Counted from the stretch's first letter, positions 22,783 through 36,210 are shown. The stretch is DNA of 64,000 nt from Trichoplax adhaerens (GCF_000150275.1 NW_002060946.1:7778441-7842440); one strand, 5' to 3'. Notes: generated from the letters alone by a model not told the origin. Numbers and translations: made by a program.

Positions 22783-25700
22783 GATTAGCTTCGGAATTAA
22801 ACACTTGGTATCTTTTGTAGGATAGTTCTTTAATTTTATGGCTGCCTTTTTAACTGGTTTACTATTCTTTTGTTTTATAGCAAGTAAGTAACAACTCCTC
22901 AACAGTAACGGAGAGTGTTCACCAAAGACGATGATGTAGATGTAATCACACCAATGCTCTAGAATAGTTCTTCAATGTGAACAATCTAAAATTAAAAACG
23001 TAAAGTTTAAAATTGATTCATTTTACTTCAATATTACGGATTTTAGTTCTAATTAATGCCATCTAAACCATAAGAAATCGATAATGTAGTATACTTAAAG
23101 ACCATATTTTTCACGTTAACATCAATAATGACCTACGTAGAAAAAGTAGAAAAATATATTCCTACTACTGATGATTTCTCAACTTCAAGATGATGCCAGT
23201 AAATAATACCGTATTCTTACCCAGCTATTTAGATGTAATACTATATCGCATTATTAGTACTAAATAATTAGGTCCAAAACTACGTAGGCTTATTACCCTT
23301 GCATAAGGTAAAATGAGAATATAATTTAATTTTTACCATCAAAACTTGAGATCGCCATTCTTTACATCAATAATCAAAGAATAATATCGAGTAGAGGCGG
23401 TTTCAAGGTTTACTTACCAGAAGTAGATTTTTTCCGTTTTAAAATTCAAGCCTGGTAAAAAATTTTAGACTTCAATCTCCCATCAACGAATACATTGACC
23501 ATCTAGTTAAAATACGCCATGAACATTATGAGGACTTGCATAAATTTTAGCACAATTGGCTAAAATATAATTGTTTTACTCATTTCTTTCCAGCTTTATA
23601 CCGAAACTTTGTATTATTCTAAGTAGGGTAAAAGTATTCATTAACGACTGGTAATAAATAATCCGGATTTATTTTTTAAATCCCTTATCATTTGATGTGA
23701 TGTCATTGTTTATTAATGTAATAAAAAAGTTACTCCTAGCGAGTGAAACAATCAAGTACGTAAATACATAACAAAGACAATAAAATTTCGATAATGAAAA
23801 AGGAAAATATTTCGGTTTCATCCCATAGTATAGATTTAAAATTTCTTGTTTTCGACGATATCTTTATTTGTATTCTTTGCCATTTTTTAATACTATCATA
23901 TCATCCTTAGATGTTATTCATATTTAATGAAAATTTTAGCGATTACACATGATAAAGTTAACCTTTAACAAATGAATAGCTAACAAAGTTACTAAAACCG
24001 AAATTGCGGGCTAACTATTACCATTTCAGTGAACTATTGTTTGTTCTTCAGCGATGTACGTGGCACTTCTCTTCTAGCTAATTTGATGTCCAATAGGATG
24101 ATGATCAATTACCTACTCTTATTAATATTCTTTTAACCAAGTTAAGGTTTTAATAGATAAAAGTGAAAGCTTTCGAGAAAACGAGACTTGATTGCGATAT
24201 ATTAAAAATAACTCCATCACTGTTAAATAACTACATCTACTTCTTTTTTACCTAATACAGTATAAATATATTGTTTTCTAGTAAATAAGATTGGCGAATA
24301 GAATGATTGTAAATAATTTATGAAAATAGAAGAGAATTTGCTGTAAGACTTCGATAAGCACATGGCATGGCATCGAGAAATAATGCAATATTTTGATCCT
24401 TTTAATAGTCTTCATCGGTTTTTGTTCTGTCTCACAGGTGGAATTAGATCTTTTAAAATATATTTCGTTGAATATTTGAAACTGTTTACAATAGGGCAGG
24501 GCTGTTGATATAAAATCAAGTTAAACATACAAAAATTTATACGACAATTTTCCTCACACTGTCTTTCTATTATATTGACGTCATATAGTTAGTCACTTAG
24601 TAAATAGCTGATTATCGTATCTTAATTTAAAAATATGGAACTTCGTAAGGCAGAACGAGCTATAATAAACTACTTTCGAGATAGCGAAAGAAATATTTTA
24701 CATCACGTATTCTGTATGTATCGAATATTTGAATACGCAATTGCAATATATCAAATATTTTCTTAGATTCGTTTGACATCGAAATTATCGCTATTCAGTA
24801 TTTGAAATATCTTTTGCTTCTTAAATTTTAAGGCAAATGTTAATCTACGTACACTATACGGTTATTAAAGTATAGTATTTTTCTATTTAGCTACATTTTA
24901 TTATCAAAATTATAAAATTAGCCCTATAAATGTAAATTCCTTATGTCATAATAAATCTCACTATTAGTAATCTGCAAATCGTACAAAGATTAATACATCA
25001 GCCAAGTAGTTATAGCTTATATAATTTGTGATCACAAGTAGTTAATAACGAAAAGTTAACACTATATTCCAAATGTAAGTAATATTTAAGTATAGTATAC
25101 AGATGCATGTATTCGCATCGTCGCGGTTTAAAGATTTACAGATCAGGATCAGGAATTGGAGCTGAGATATTAATTCGTCGGTCGTTGCCGCGACTATAAT
25201 TGAAGAGTAACTAAACCGAAGAAAAAATTAAAATCAGGTTTATTGCTATATCAAACTAGTAAATCGTCAATTATCCTTACTTATAGTACACTGTTTTTAT
25301 AAAAGTCTGTATTATGTACATTTTACTCCTGTATAGTAATAGTAATATCCTTAACTGCATCAAATTCTTTCCTTTGTTGCGTATAACATACATTAATGAC
25401 ACATTTATCATACATATATAGCTATCATGGCGAATAAGAATAAAACTGAAATTTTTAGTACTTTGATAAATTATTCATTTAAACAGAGGTAAACAGACCA
25501 AAAAAATATGTGTCTATATTCGTGTAATATAAGCAAAAATATCTACTTGTATAGCTAAAATGAAGAAATCAAAATTATATGGTAAAATTTAAAGCTAAAA
25601 CTAAACTTATCAAAGTAGAGAAGGTTTAATTTCCAACCGAAATCAATAATGACGTAAAATTTCAGTAATTTTATGATTAGCTTACTAACTTCTAGTAACT

Positions 25701-27660
25701 CTCTAAGTTTATCTTGTCACTTTTTCTTCAACTGAAATATCAGCTACAATACCTTTATATATACGCATCATAGAACTGTTGATGTTGCCAAGTTAAAGAA
25801 ATTATGATTCTTAACCCTCCAAATTGAGCTTGCAGTTCATTACCTTAGCTCAGAAAGATTATTCACTAAATTTTGATATTACATAACTAATAATATACGG
25901 GCAAGTAAGTTTCCCTATCATAATTATTTACTATATTTTACCGAGTATATGATAAATTAAACAGACCGACTTCCATAAGCCAAAAACCAAACAAAGAGAT
26001 AAGCTTTATATCATGCGATTATAGCAATTCTGTAATAAAGCAGCATTGTTTCTATTTTAATTAGCAAACAAAATCTTTTATTATTTACCTCATCGTTACA
26101 ATCATGGATCAGTCTAATCATTAATTCATGTGCTTCATATTAATAATTATTTCGACCATAAGAGCCGTAGATTAAAAATTCAAAATTAAGTTTCATCGCA
26201 TATGAGTTACCGCTGTGGCATATTATAGAATTATAGATAAATGGTAAAATCTAACCCTACATGAGGCCAACTTGGTATCATGTAATTATTTAAGTGCTCT
26301 CCCTCGATGATCCTGACTTTTTACAATCATGTACGGATATTAGACTATTAATGAAACTAATAGACTGTGTTTCCTATCTAATTCTCGCGGAAATGTCTAT
26401 TTAAATTCTCCGAAATTCAGCAGTATGAAAAAGCTCCTTTTGTCAGTTAATAATATCGAATACTTACTTATTTAACTTATTGACAGTGTATTTCCTATAA
26501 AAAAGCATTTATAGACTAAATTATACCAAGATTACGATGAGAAATTAATGGTTTACCGGCTTTCTATTGCAATATACCAAATTATACAGACCGTTTTTAT
26601 TATTGATGGTAGGCTATAAGTCTATAAAATCATCGTGGCTGAGCCCACACTTAGGTCGTGACTTCTTGTACCCGAAGCGGTAATGATATATATTAATCTA
26701 TAAAGACGTAAACTACAAATATTTAACTGAAGATTTATATTTCTTGTAGAAGAATATTAAAAATGGCTTATATCTGCGCAATATTATAGAACTAATATGA
26801 CATAACTTGATTGGTATAAATCAAGAAAAATTTGGTAAATTAATCAGATACATTAAAATATATAAACGAGCAGCACATGTAGAAACTCAATCGTAAATCT
26901 TACAATTTACAGTGCTTATCTTTATCGCAAACACAGCATTTAAACAAATAAGCTTATGATATTATATTGACAATTGGAAATCGTGCCTAAGACATTGTTA
27001 CAAATATAAAAAATTAGGGTAAAACTTAGTAGATTACAGTACCCACTGGTAGGCTTTTAAAAGACTTAGGTCTTTAATAGATGGGTGATTTGGAAAAATC
27101 ATCCTTATGGAACAAAAAATGTCAAAAAATTTCTGATTGGCTTATCTGTTTTATTAAATTAACTTTGCCAACGTTGTCCGCTTAGATTCAAATGCATTAA
27201 ATCCCTATGATAATGACTATGTCTATTGTAAAATTGTCTAAGTTACAGATGATACATTTAGAATGCCAACATGATTAAAATAGCACCGAAAAGAATTTTT
27301 ATTAATGTTATCACAAGCGATGTGAAGTGAACCTTAGGTAATCAGTACCGTATGCTAGTTTATAAAATAATACCTGTCATAAGAACAGACTCTATGAAAG
27401 TCAGCTGATAAACGTAGAAAAGGTAATTATATATTTTAAAATGTAATCAATACGCTATTGATAATACTATTTGCGGTTCTAATTAATTAATAAAATGCTA
27501 ATAAATTATTATGAAATCTACCCTCTGAAATAACACAAGTAGGCAAATATTACTTATAAATGTAATAATTTGTCGGATAGATCTAAAACTTTCCAGTAAT
27601 ATAAGTTTTGTGTAAGCTAAACATCATGCTAAAATAGCTTCCATAATTAAAATGAGCAAT
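22783..27660. other. Long AT-rich intergenic stretch
   Basis: Nearly 5 kb has no frame or exon chain I can support and no copy of the repeat families seen elsewhere. A short GC-richer patch occurs near 25120-25195. The first 100 or so bases should contain the promoter of the minus-strand GPCR. Confidence 0.55.
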
Positions 27661-28620
27661 TTACGAAGAAGGAAAAACTATCTGCATAAACTTCTTTTTT
27701 ACTTCTGTTCTAATACTTTTGTCGAATAAGATGTATATTACAGGATTGAAAATACTAACTAGTACATTTATCGGTAAAGTGAAAAAGCAGATTAGGTATA
27801 GGCTATAATTTTCTCGACTTAGAATATAAAAGGTTTTCCCATGTAAAGCTAAAACATCCAAGCAGATCAAGAACGGCCAAGCAAAGAACATAAAAATCCC
27901 AGTAACTATAATTAACATTTTAATAACTTCATTTCGCCGCTGCTCTTCTATTTCTTTTCTTGTCTCTATGCTTATACGAGGTTTAACTTTGGATAAAATT
28001 TGCCTAACGATTCGTGTATAATTAACGGTAATAATAATTATAGGTATAATATAGGTAATAAATGTCATGCTTAAATAGTAGATCGGTGTGAAATGCGGAA
28101 AATTACTAGGGTAAGTGATATCACAAGAAGCCATTATAGGCCTTGCATTACTAACAATGAAAAGACTAGGTATAGAAACAAGTGAACCAAATATCCAAAT
28201 TGCAACCGTTATTTTCGTCACATATTGGTATTGTTGCTTCTTGGTAAGAATACTAGCCGTCTGAATCAATATTTTACGACGATAAACGCTAATGGCGGTT
28301 AAGCTAAGAACAGAAGTATTATAAGTGCTATAAAATGTATAGAATAATATTTTACAAAAGATTTCCGCTTCTTGAAAATTAAAATTTTGTAAGATAAGCG
28401 GAGTTAGGCTTACTATTACTAGTTGCAATGTACTTAGACAATCGTTGATGATGACACTCCCTATTAAAATATAGGTAGGCTCTTTCAATCGTTTCGATAC
28501 CACTACAACAAAGAGTAACAGCAAGTTCAACATTAATCCAAATAACCCGACCGGTATAGAAAAGGTTGCCGGATAACTGAAAAAAGGATTACTTCTATTT
28601 ATACTATTGCTATCATTCAT
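27661..28620 (-). CDS. Intronless class A GPCR, minus-strand subfamily, intact
   Basis: The 319-residue receptor is paralogous to the one at 21757-22782. Shared blocks are SIPVGL in TM1, KRLKEPTY before TM2, NDCLS in TM2, Y-STYN-SV-SLT-IS in TM3, EVIKMLIIVT in TM6 and the TM7 block ending FNPVIYILFDKSIR. The DRY position is Tyr-Arg-Arg (113-115), TM6 has Ala-Trp-Pro (247-249), and TM7 has NPVIY (292-296). Cys89 and Cys166 are the predicted disulfide. The C-terminal tail is very short, ending soon after helix 8, and lacks the roughly 40-residue tail of the 21757 protein. The N-terminus carries Asn-Asp/Ser-rich residues. No intron is evident. Ligand unknown. Confidence 0.9.
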   Translation of the reverse strand: MNDSNSINRSNPFFSYPATFSIPVGLFGLMLNLLLLFVVVVSKRLKEPTYILIGSVIINDCLSTLQLVIVSLTPLILQNFNFQEAEIFCKILFYTFYSTYNTSVLSLTAISVYRRKILIQTASILTKKQQYQYVTKITVAIWIFGSLVSIPSLFIVSNARPIMASCDITYPSNFPHFTPIYYLSMTFITYIIPIIIITVNYTRIVRQILSKVKPRISIETRKEIEEQRRNEVIKMLIIVTGIFMFFAWPFLICLDVLALHGKTFYILSRENYSLYLICFFTLPINVLVSIFNPVIYILFDKSIRTEVKKKFMQIVFPSS

Positions 28621-29995
28621 TTTATCGTGAACACCAAGTTCAGGATAATCTTACATTCAAATATTGTCAAATTTAAAATAACTGATACGTATTTCGGCCG
28701 TAGTGAGGATATCGGATAGGTGCGTATCAAAGAACTAAACTATCTACTGTCATCAAAGATAAATAATGCACAATTATTTTAACTTTGAAAAAGTTCTTGA
28801 GAAGTGAAGCAATGTTACTCGGCAGTTGCCATATCAAGCTGAAAGGACCTTCCAAGCTTATTTTGTAGACGTCAGTTAAGTATATTTTGATCTAATGAAA
28901 AGCATTTTAATGCCCAAAATTTAGAACTAATTTACAACCACTGGCCAATATTTAAGAATTGTGGGAGATGATCGTGGCATTTTAAATTACATAATCAACC
29001 ATACATTCTAAGAGGACGCCGATAATGTTTACTATTGTAAAATAATAATTGCGAGAGTAAGTGCTTCAGTTCTAGATTCTAGATTCTTGTATCTTGCGAT
29101 GTTAAAGACCTTCAAAATATTTTCAGAGTTGAATCCATCGTTACTTTCAGTATACCGTAGCAGCATATAAATATTCGACGCTACTTGCAATTCTTAAATT
29201 CATCGTCAGTAATCACCAATATCAAAAATTTAGAACGTGAAGTAGCGATGTCTTTCACAGATAAAATCCTAGTCAACCTGATTTTTAATCGAAAGTATAA
29301 TATTTCGACAGCTGATTTAAAAATAAGTATCAGTTTAAATGAGATAGAATGGTACTAACTTAATTTTGGAGTTGTTTGTCTGATGTAAAGCAATATAATG
29401 AGAAGCTCATTCTTGTAACTATATCCCTATATTTAATTAAAATCCGATCATCGGTTGCTATGCATAATTGTTTTGTTTCTGGAGACTCATTATGACATTA
29501 ATTAAGCGTAAAATGAATTTGTTTTGCATGATAAGTAATATAAGACGAAATTTTGATAATAATTAAACCTGGGCAGCCAAAGAAAACATAGGATTAAATG
29601 AATGCAGGAAAAATAAACATCGGAAGTTCTTTCAGGTCTTTTCTTTTATTCGACAAAATTATTTATAAACCCTAAACTTTAAAAGCTGTGGTTTGCACTG
29701 TCAATAATCATTATTATTTAGCAAAAATTTATTCAATTATGTTTTTCAAATCATTTAGTTTTTATTTCGTTTCTATGTTATTGAAGTAATTATCATAGCG
29801 TATTGAGAGCAAGTGGGTAAGCTAGACAATAGCAGCCTTATTTGATTTTTTGGGCGCTGCGTAACTAAGATTGTAGTAGTGCCATATTCGTCAGAAATGA
29901 GGTATTTCAAAACTGGTTGTTAAGAGCTTTAAAACAGCGGAATATCACATTGGGGATTTTATGGTAATAGTAAAATTGTTATCGGAATTGCAAGT
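28621..29995. other. Intergenic DNA
   Basis: No gene is recognised. It ends with the CAAGT target duplication (29991-29995) of the adjacent LTR. The promoter of the minus-strand GPCR is expected just right of 28620. Confidence 0.55.
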
Positions 29996-30557
29996 TGTAA
30001 TGTAACTTAGTATTGCGATTGTAGACTGTTATCCATGTTTAGTATAATGTACGGTAGCGCAACTTCTATATTTATCTTAAGAGATATTTGGTAGTCATAA
30101 CTATAGACTGTAGTGGTATAGACTCTATGCTAGAGTACAGATGACTATATACAGTAAGGTGTTGAGTTACTAATAAGGCTATAGGTAATAATAGAACTGT
30201 AAATCATATATTAGGATATGGTTAATTCATTGTAGTTTGGCTGGTGTGAATAATGTCTACGTAATTACTGTTGTTGTATCCATATTGGATTAATGATGGT
30301 CCGCAGTAGAATGGTGTTACTAAGAATAATTTAACTATGTGTAAAATAAGTTAAAAGGTTGCCATACGGATTGTAGCTGCGAATGCTACGGAAAGGATAA
30401 AAGCATCCAACTTTAGATTAATGTGTTAGTTCGTTGTAGAAGTCTTTAGTAGTAGTATTCGGCTAGAGTAGAGCTGTGCGTAGTTAATCTTTGTATAAGA
30501 TTCAATAAAGCCCTTATTTTTCTAACATTTGGAATTTCGTGATCGGTATATATCACA
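29996..30557 (+). mobile_element. Solo LTR, copy B, with target duplication
   Basis: This 562-bp LTR starts TGTAATGTAACTTAG and ends ATATATCACA. It is flanked by identical CAAGT at 29991-29995 and 30558-30562. It is very similar to copy A but has about 10 more bases near its left end (around GCAACTTCTATATTTATC). The TATA box is degraded to GATAAAA near 30396. AATAAA is kept at 30504-30509. No internal retroelement sequence adjoins it. Confidence 0.88.
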
Positions 30558-31836
30558 CAAGTGCTTTGATATGGAATCGTATTATTTCATCTTGCGATTT
30601 GTACTTTGCCACTATATGGAGTTACTGCACTAAAAATCGTTGCAGGTTGCATCCAGTACTAGTAGCCACATGATACCATTTGTATTCTAAATCTTCTTAA
30701 AAGTTATTGCAAACTAGACTATGATCGATTATCGAATAGTTTCCAATAAAGACTTTTGAGGAATTACAAGAGTTTTTACTATTAAAAAGAGATTTAAATA
30801 GATTTACTTAAATAAATTTTTCCCGTATAGCTAAGATCATAAATTAAATTCGTCAACTAGATCTGAGTAGATTGGAAGCTCCGACTAGATCCGTTTCGCA
30901 GCGTGTATTACTAAGCTAGTTATTATTTGCTACAATTTTGGTAATTAAATAAATTATCGCATTATTAGGTTCTGGTACTGCATTCCACAGCTATACTTTA
31001 CAATAGCTTATAGAAAATGCTTTAGGCCTTTAATAGCCTTGGCGTTTTAAAATAAATAAATTTGCTAGAAGTAGCTTTTGATACATAATAGTCTATGACT
31101 ATAATAGAGAATAGCAGATGCAATCTTCTTCTATCAATAAGCTCAGCCAGCCAGTATCGTTAAATGCTTAATAATAGCTAGTACTATAACATTCTCATTT
31201 ACTTTAAAAGCCGGTAATCCCATGATAATTAAAAATATCCTAACTATCAGATAAATAATTTTAGGAACATGTACTATATGTAATGTTTTACAATAACTGA
31301 AGTAGAACGGACTATTTGATTATCATGCTATGATCACTGCGATACTCCACTATATTTGCCAGTGTGTCAAGAAAATCAACTCGTGGACACAGTAAATAGA
31401 TACGAAGGAAGTTTCTATTTGGCAGAGATGTATAATGTCGCTGGACCAGCCGCTTTATTTTACAGATCTAAACTAACTTTAGCATTTTAGGACCAGTAAT
31501 AGCTTCCCTCTCCCAAGAATGGATACCGAAATATTTCACATAGTTCGAATAAAGTACTGTAGTGCTCACTCGTGTATTATAGTATACATGCCATATTCAA
31601 TTTTATTTTAGCCGTTTAATGGAGTAGGTTAAGTGTAAGAGACTGTATCATGAATAGAATCTCTAAAAGATGGATCTTGTATTGGCAATTTCTAATGCCA
31701 CAAAACTATACCTCTGCTAGGGGTCACTTTACATTCAACAAAACAGTTTATGCTTACTATGTACCCTTCTTTACGAGCATATTTAGAGGAGAGATAAGCA
31801 GGCAAAATAAGGTAATAGTTGTATCTCTTGCTTAAA
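30558..31836. other. Intergenic DNA where the rest of a GPCR pseudogene would be
   Basis: I looked on the minus strand for the TM6 and TM7 blocks missing from the pseudogene at 31837 and found none. The frame at 31650-31835 (+) is chance. Confidence 0.5.
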
Positions 31837-32491
31837 TCATACTAAAGAAGTAGTAGAAATATTATACAGTAGCCGCTTAATAATGCGCCCATAATTAATG
31901 ATCATGACAAGTAAAGGCAAGACGTACGTAACGATCGTTGCTGTAAGGAAATAGGCCGGAGTGAGATATTCCAAGTTAGGGAAATAAACTATGTCATAAC
32001 TTCCGATGGTATAGCTGTTACTATAACTAACATTAGGACTGGAATAGGAAAAATACAACCAAGCATCCAAATCGTTGTTATTGATTGAATAACAAATCGT
32101 AAACGGATTGCATCTGTTCGCACCATTGATATTTGGGAAGCAACTTTAAAACGATGGATACTAATCACGGTTAAACTATATACAGATATATTATAAGAAC
32201 AGTACAGTGTGTATACCAATATCTTGCAGAATACAATATATTACCAAATTGTAAGGTTTGCTTGGACATATAAAACGGCGCTGAACCTAGTGCTGATAAT
32301 TGTAACGAACTTAGACAATCATTTATCACAATACTTCTTATCATTATATATGTAGGATCTTTCAATCGCTTGGAAAAAACGATGACATAGAGTATAGCAA
32401 CATTAAAAATGAAGCCAATTAAGCCTACTGATATTAAGACGATAGCTGGTGGATCGACTTAAAAAAATATTGTTGTATTATTTAGGCTCAT
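31837..32491 (-). pseudogene. Truncated, frameshifted GPCR of the local subfamily
   Basis: The minus-strand start at 32491 gives MSLNNTTIFF and then an in-frame TAA (32459-32461) just after a run of T residues. The frame continues through TM1 (SVGLIGFIFN) and the block SKRLKDPTYIMIRS, NDCLSS in TM2. A frame change near 32235 precedes TM3 (YTLYCSYNISVYSLT and HRF at the DRY site). A second frame change near 32030 precedes the second loop and TM5 (TYVLPLLVMIINYGRI). The frame stops at 31837, and TM6-TM7 are absent. This is at least one stop, two frameshifts and a 3' truncation relative to the intact genes at 21757 and 27661. Confidence 0.88.
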
Positions 32492-33578
32492 AACTTTTGT
32501 TCTGGGTTGGCCTAGCGAATAGAAACTTGACAACGTCAGTTTATTTCTGAAGTCTTAATTTCATTTTGCAGTCCTTTTATTTTTGAGATAGTGAGTATAA
32601 ATTTTGAAGCCATTGATAATTTAATAATACTTCAAGTAAATATAGTTTTAATTCATATAGTTGCCGAATTAATCCTCAAATTACTTAGCACCTTAATTAC
32701 GGACAAGATTTTCCGTCCAATTCTAACCTATTAGAAAGTTTTGGTATTTGCCTTTAGCAGAAAGATCTTATTTGTAGGTAATAAGCTACACCATAGATCA
32801 AATTTTAATATCTAGATTTCAATAATTTAGCGACAAGAACGAAAACTGAATAAAAATTTTTTCTATTTCACGTCAATTTGAATTTGAATGTAGGACGTAA
32901 TTGAATTATCGACTTTTATTGATATTGAATGAGTAATATCGAATTTAGATATGCCTAATTTAACTACTGATATATTCTAATACTATTTTCATAAAGTCGT
33001 TTATAGTTTTAAAAGATGTATACTGATATAGCAATATCACATCTTTACTAGGTCACTTACTGTAAATAGAACATTCAATTTTTATTGCTATTGTAGCAGA
33101 AAAGTAAAAAAATACGCGTATTTCTAGAATAGAAGAGTTATTCAGTTTCTGTTGAGCTTCATTGTTAGGTGAGATTGACAATAATAAAGCTGTTTTTCTA
33201 TTCATTTTTTAATGTCCTAAAATCTGATTGTTGATTGACTTTGCACTGTTACGTAATTGAATTATTCGGTTGATTAGTTCAAATGTAATTCGTCACCAAA
33301 AGTAGAAAATTCTAAATTACCGCCGTACTTTTCTTTATGAGACATACTGTAACCCACACGATAACTATGATGTTTATCAATGCCGCATCCCTGTTATTGT
33401 AATAAAACTCGATAGCTTTAATATTACTAGTACTTGTAGACCTGTTACAAATTTCAATTTGTATCCAAAAAAATTTTAAACTATTACAGAAATTACACTA
33501 TAAGTCTAATATCAGGTTTGTTCTCCCTGACACTAATCTACAGTACGACCCTAAATACTCTCCTATCGCCAAGAGGAC
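32492..33578. other. AT-rich intergenic DNA
   Basis: I see no gene or repeat except the AGGAC duplication (33574-33578) belonging to the next element. Confidence 0.55.
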
Positions 33579-33860
33579 TGTCACGGTACGAACTACCGTG
33601 AAGAAATAGCTATCTAAATTTGGTGAATATAATATAGTGATAATATATTACAATAGGAATTACTCTAATTATAAATGTGTTGCAGTAAATTTAATGCTGT
33701 GCTGTAATGTGCACTGAAATGATTCTGTGAATGGACATGTTGTAGTCCGAATGTGAAAAATTAGTTAGTAGATGTTCTCACCTAAGTATTTTTATAAGAT
33801 GACTCATGAATGTTAGAGATTTATTTTACGTTATCCTTGTCACGAAGCTGGTTTGTGACA
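33579..33860. mobile_element. TGTCAC-family element, inverted orientation
   Basis: A 282-bp copy starts TGTCACGGTACGAAC and ends GGTTTGTGACA. It is flanked by perfect AGGAC (33574-33578 and 33861-33865). Its right end is the reverse complement of the left end of the copies at 5107 and 19165 (CACGAAGCTGGTTTGTGAC), so it is inverted relative to them. The left end carries the palindrome CACGGTA...TACCGTG. It has no coding capacity. Confidence 0.82.
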
Positions 33861-36210
33861 AGGACCAATAACATAACACTAGTCTATCTTAGACGTAAAG
33901 GAACCTAAAGTTTATTGTAAATTTATTCAGTTTATAGGAAATAGACATGAACGTTAATTATCAGTTTATAGATAATATTATAAAACTATGTAGTTGTCTA
34001 TGAAAAGTATGTCCAGCCTCATAGATAGCGATATATTATCTGACGAAAATAAGATAAATATTTCGTAGGATAAGTCACCTCGTGGCAAGGCCATACCATG
34101 CTTTTACGAAATTTTTTTACTAGGTATTCTTAAAAGTCTACGAGATAATCATGACTAGAGGGATAATCCTGATGGTGACTTTTAAAAAAGTATGATACCA
34201 ATGGCACTTTTAATTCTACACGCTTACTCAAGTTCTGCTAAACTTTATTTTATGTGTAGTGGAACAATCCAATATTGAGCATATAATCATACTCAGAATG
34301 TGACGCAATTCAATATATGCCTATAAATTTTCTCCTATGATTATCTTGATGAAAAAGAATTATTTTACGCGTCGGAAGCGATGAAAATAATTTGTGTATA
34401 AATCATTCATTACACGTAAATTTTTTGCTAAAAAAATATAAGGAGGTACATCTTAAAATATTTTGTATGTCGCCATTTTCGACTTGTCATCGCTGATTTC
34501 TGTTACAATTTGGATATCAATCGCATAACAACAAGAAATAGTGCTCCTGAGAATAAAGGTCAGGCCGATAGTTTGGAGGCCAGGATGAGTAATAATAACT
34601 AATTATTATATTTATTCATGTTACAGTTGTTTTCAATAACGCATATCAGTGTATTGTTATGCTATAAAAATGCATAAATTACCGATAGCTTTTAATTACT
34701 TTTTTAAACTGCCGGCATATTGGGAATGTACGTTAAGCAAGATACACCTAAAACTATTTTACATTTCGTATTTTTCCTATCCAGCAATTAATGACAGTAA
34801 CACGTGCAATGCGGTTCCTAATCCTGTATGGACTCTGCATTACTACAGATAATTAATTACGGATGGATAGTAACAGCTGCGATTATACGAATGAAGATAT
34901 AAGCACTTTAACGTTATAATGTCGGATTTACAAATACTAGCATTAAATAGAAGTACAGTACAAATACAAGTGCAGTATAGACATGATGGGAATGATTCGA
35001 TGCGAGACATTAGCTTATGCACCTGAATAGAGTATAAAATAGTTAGACGGACCGAAAATGTACGTTACAAAGCTTTATATAATCACAAATATGCTCTCAT
35101 TACTTTAATAAAATTATCTCCAATGTAAGCTAATCAATTATCTCTAGTATAGTAGCAACTGACATATACTGGCAGCATACATCACCATAGGAAACCTCCT
35201 CTGCCTCAAACGAACGGGCATTAAATGACAGCTGTCGACGTTTTATAGTATATGGAGCACGAAACATCTGAAATGGAAATTCAATGATATGGTCAAAGCC
35301 CGAATAACTTGCTAACGACAGAGTGTAGGAAATAATCAGTGCGGTATAACTAGCAGTTGTTCGCAAAAGCAATCTATCCACAACAGCAATCACCTAGATA
35401 GCTACATTACGATAGTTGGAAAAATGATCGAAAAATAGAACCCGTGTGAAGATTTGGAGGCTATTTCAGATGCCGCACAAGTGTACAGCACAATGACTAA
35501 ACTTGCGAGGTTTTCTATTTTGAAGGGAACCGTAAGATGGTTAGCCGTGGGTTGCGGCTTGAGAGTATGTAAACGCGTATGTTACTAGTGTTCTACGCAT
35601 TCAAGGGTAGGATGGAGACTTTTTAACTGTGTCGTACAGCTAGAACAGAAGTGTACATGTTACAAAACAGCATTGCAACAAAATAACCTAATGTATGATC
35701 AATAAGTTGATTCTCTGAAGTAGGTATCAGGGAGCAATAACTATTTATCGGAACACTTTTCCTATACTATACTGGTAGACTACACAAAGACTATTTAGAC
35801 GCCTGGTATTTTACGTTAAATACTAATCTTAAGAAGTAACTTTTTTCTACGGTATACCGCATTTATATACTCTTTTACAATAGTTTCGACATCCTAGATA
35901 GTAATATGAACGTTGAAACTTTCCAATGAATCAAAAGCTAATTTTACCTGCAGCTACCTAATGAAAACAACAGCATTAACGAACATAGACATCTAATGAC
36001 TAATATATAATAGTCAGATTACATCACTTGTACGTTCTATTACGGAATATTCCCACGATAATCTACGATCTATCATAAGTACGTTACAATCGTAGTGATT
36101 GGAATTGTAAGTAGATCATTCTTGATTCCCTAATTCAACTATTAATTTCAGTACCTATATATATATATTACTGCCATAAAAGTTAGGGCTATATTTAAAC
36201 ACCACATATC

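Noticed and set aside
22783-22902. Upstream extension of the GPCR frame to a Met at 22902
   Set aside because: The 40 extra residues are Lys-rich and unlike a receptor N-terminus. The paralogue starts at the position equivalent to 22782.
31650-31835. 61-codon plus-strand frame
   Set aside because: It lies beside and antisense to the GPCR pseudogene, with no features of its own.
30558-31836. Missing TM6-TM7 of the GPCR pseudogene
   Set aside because: No NPxxY-like or TM6 block was found on the minus strand, so the pseudogene is called truncated at 31837.
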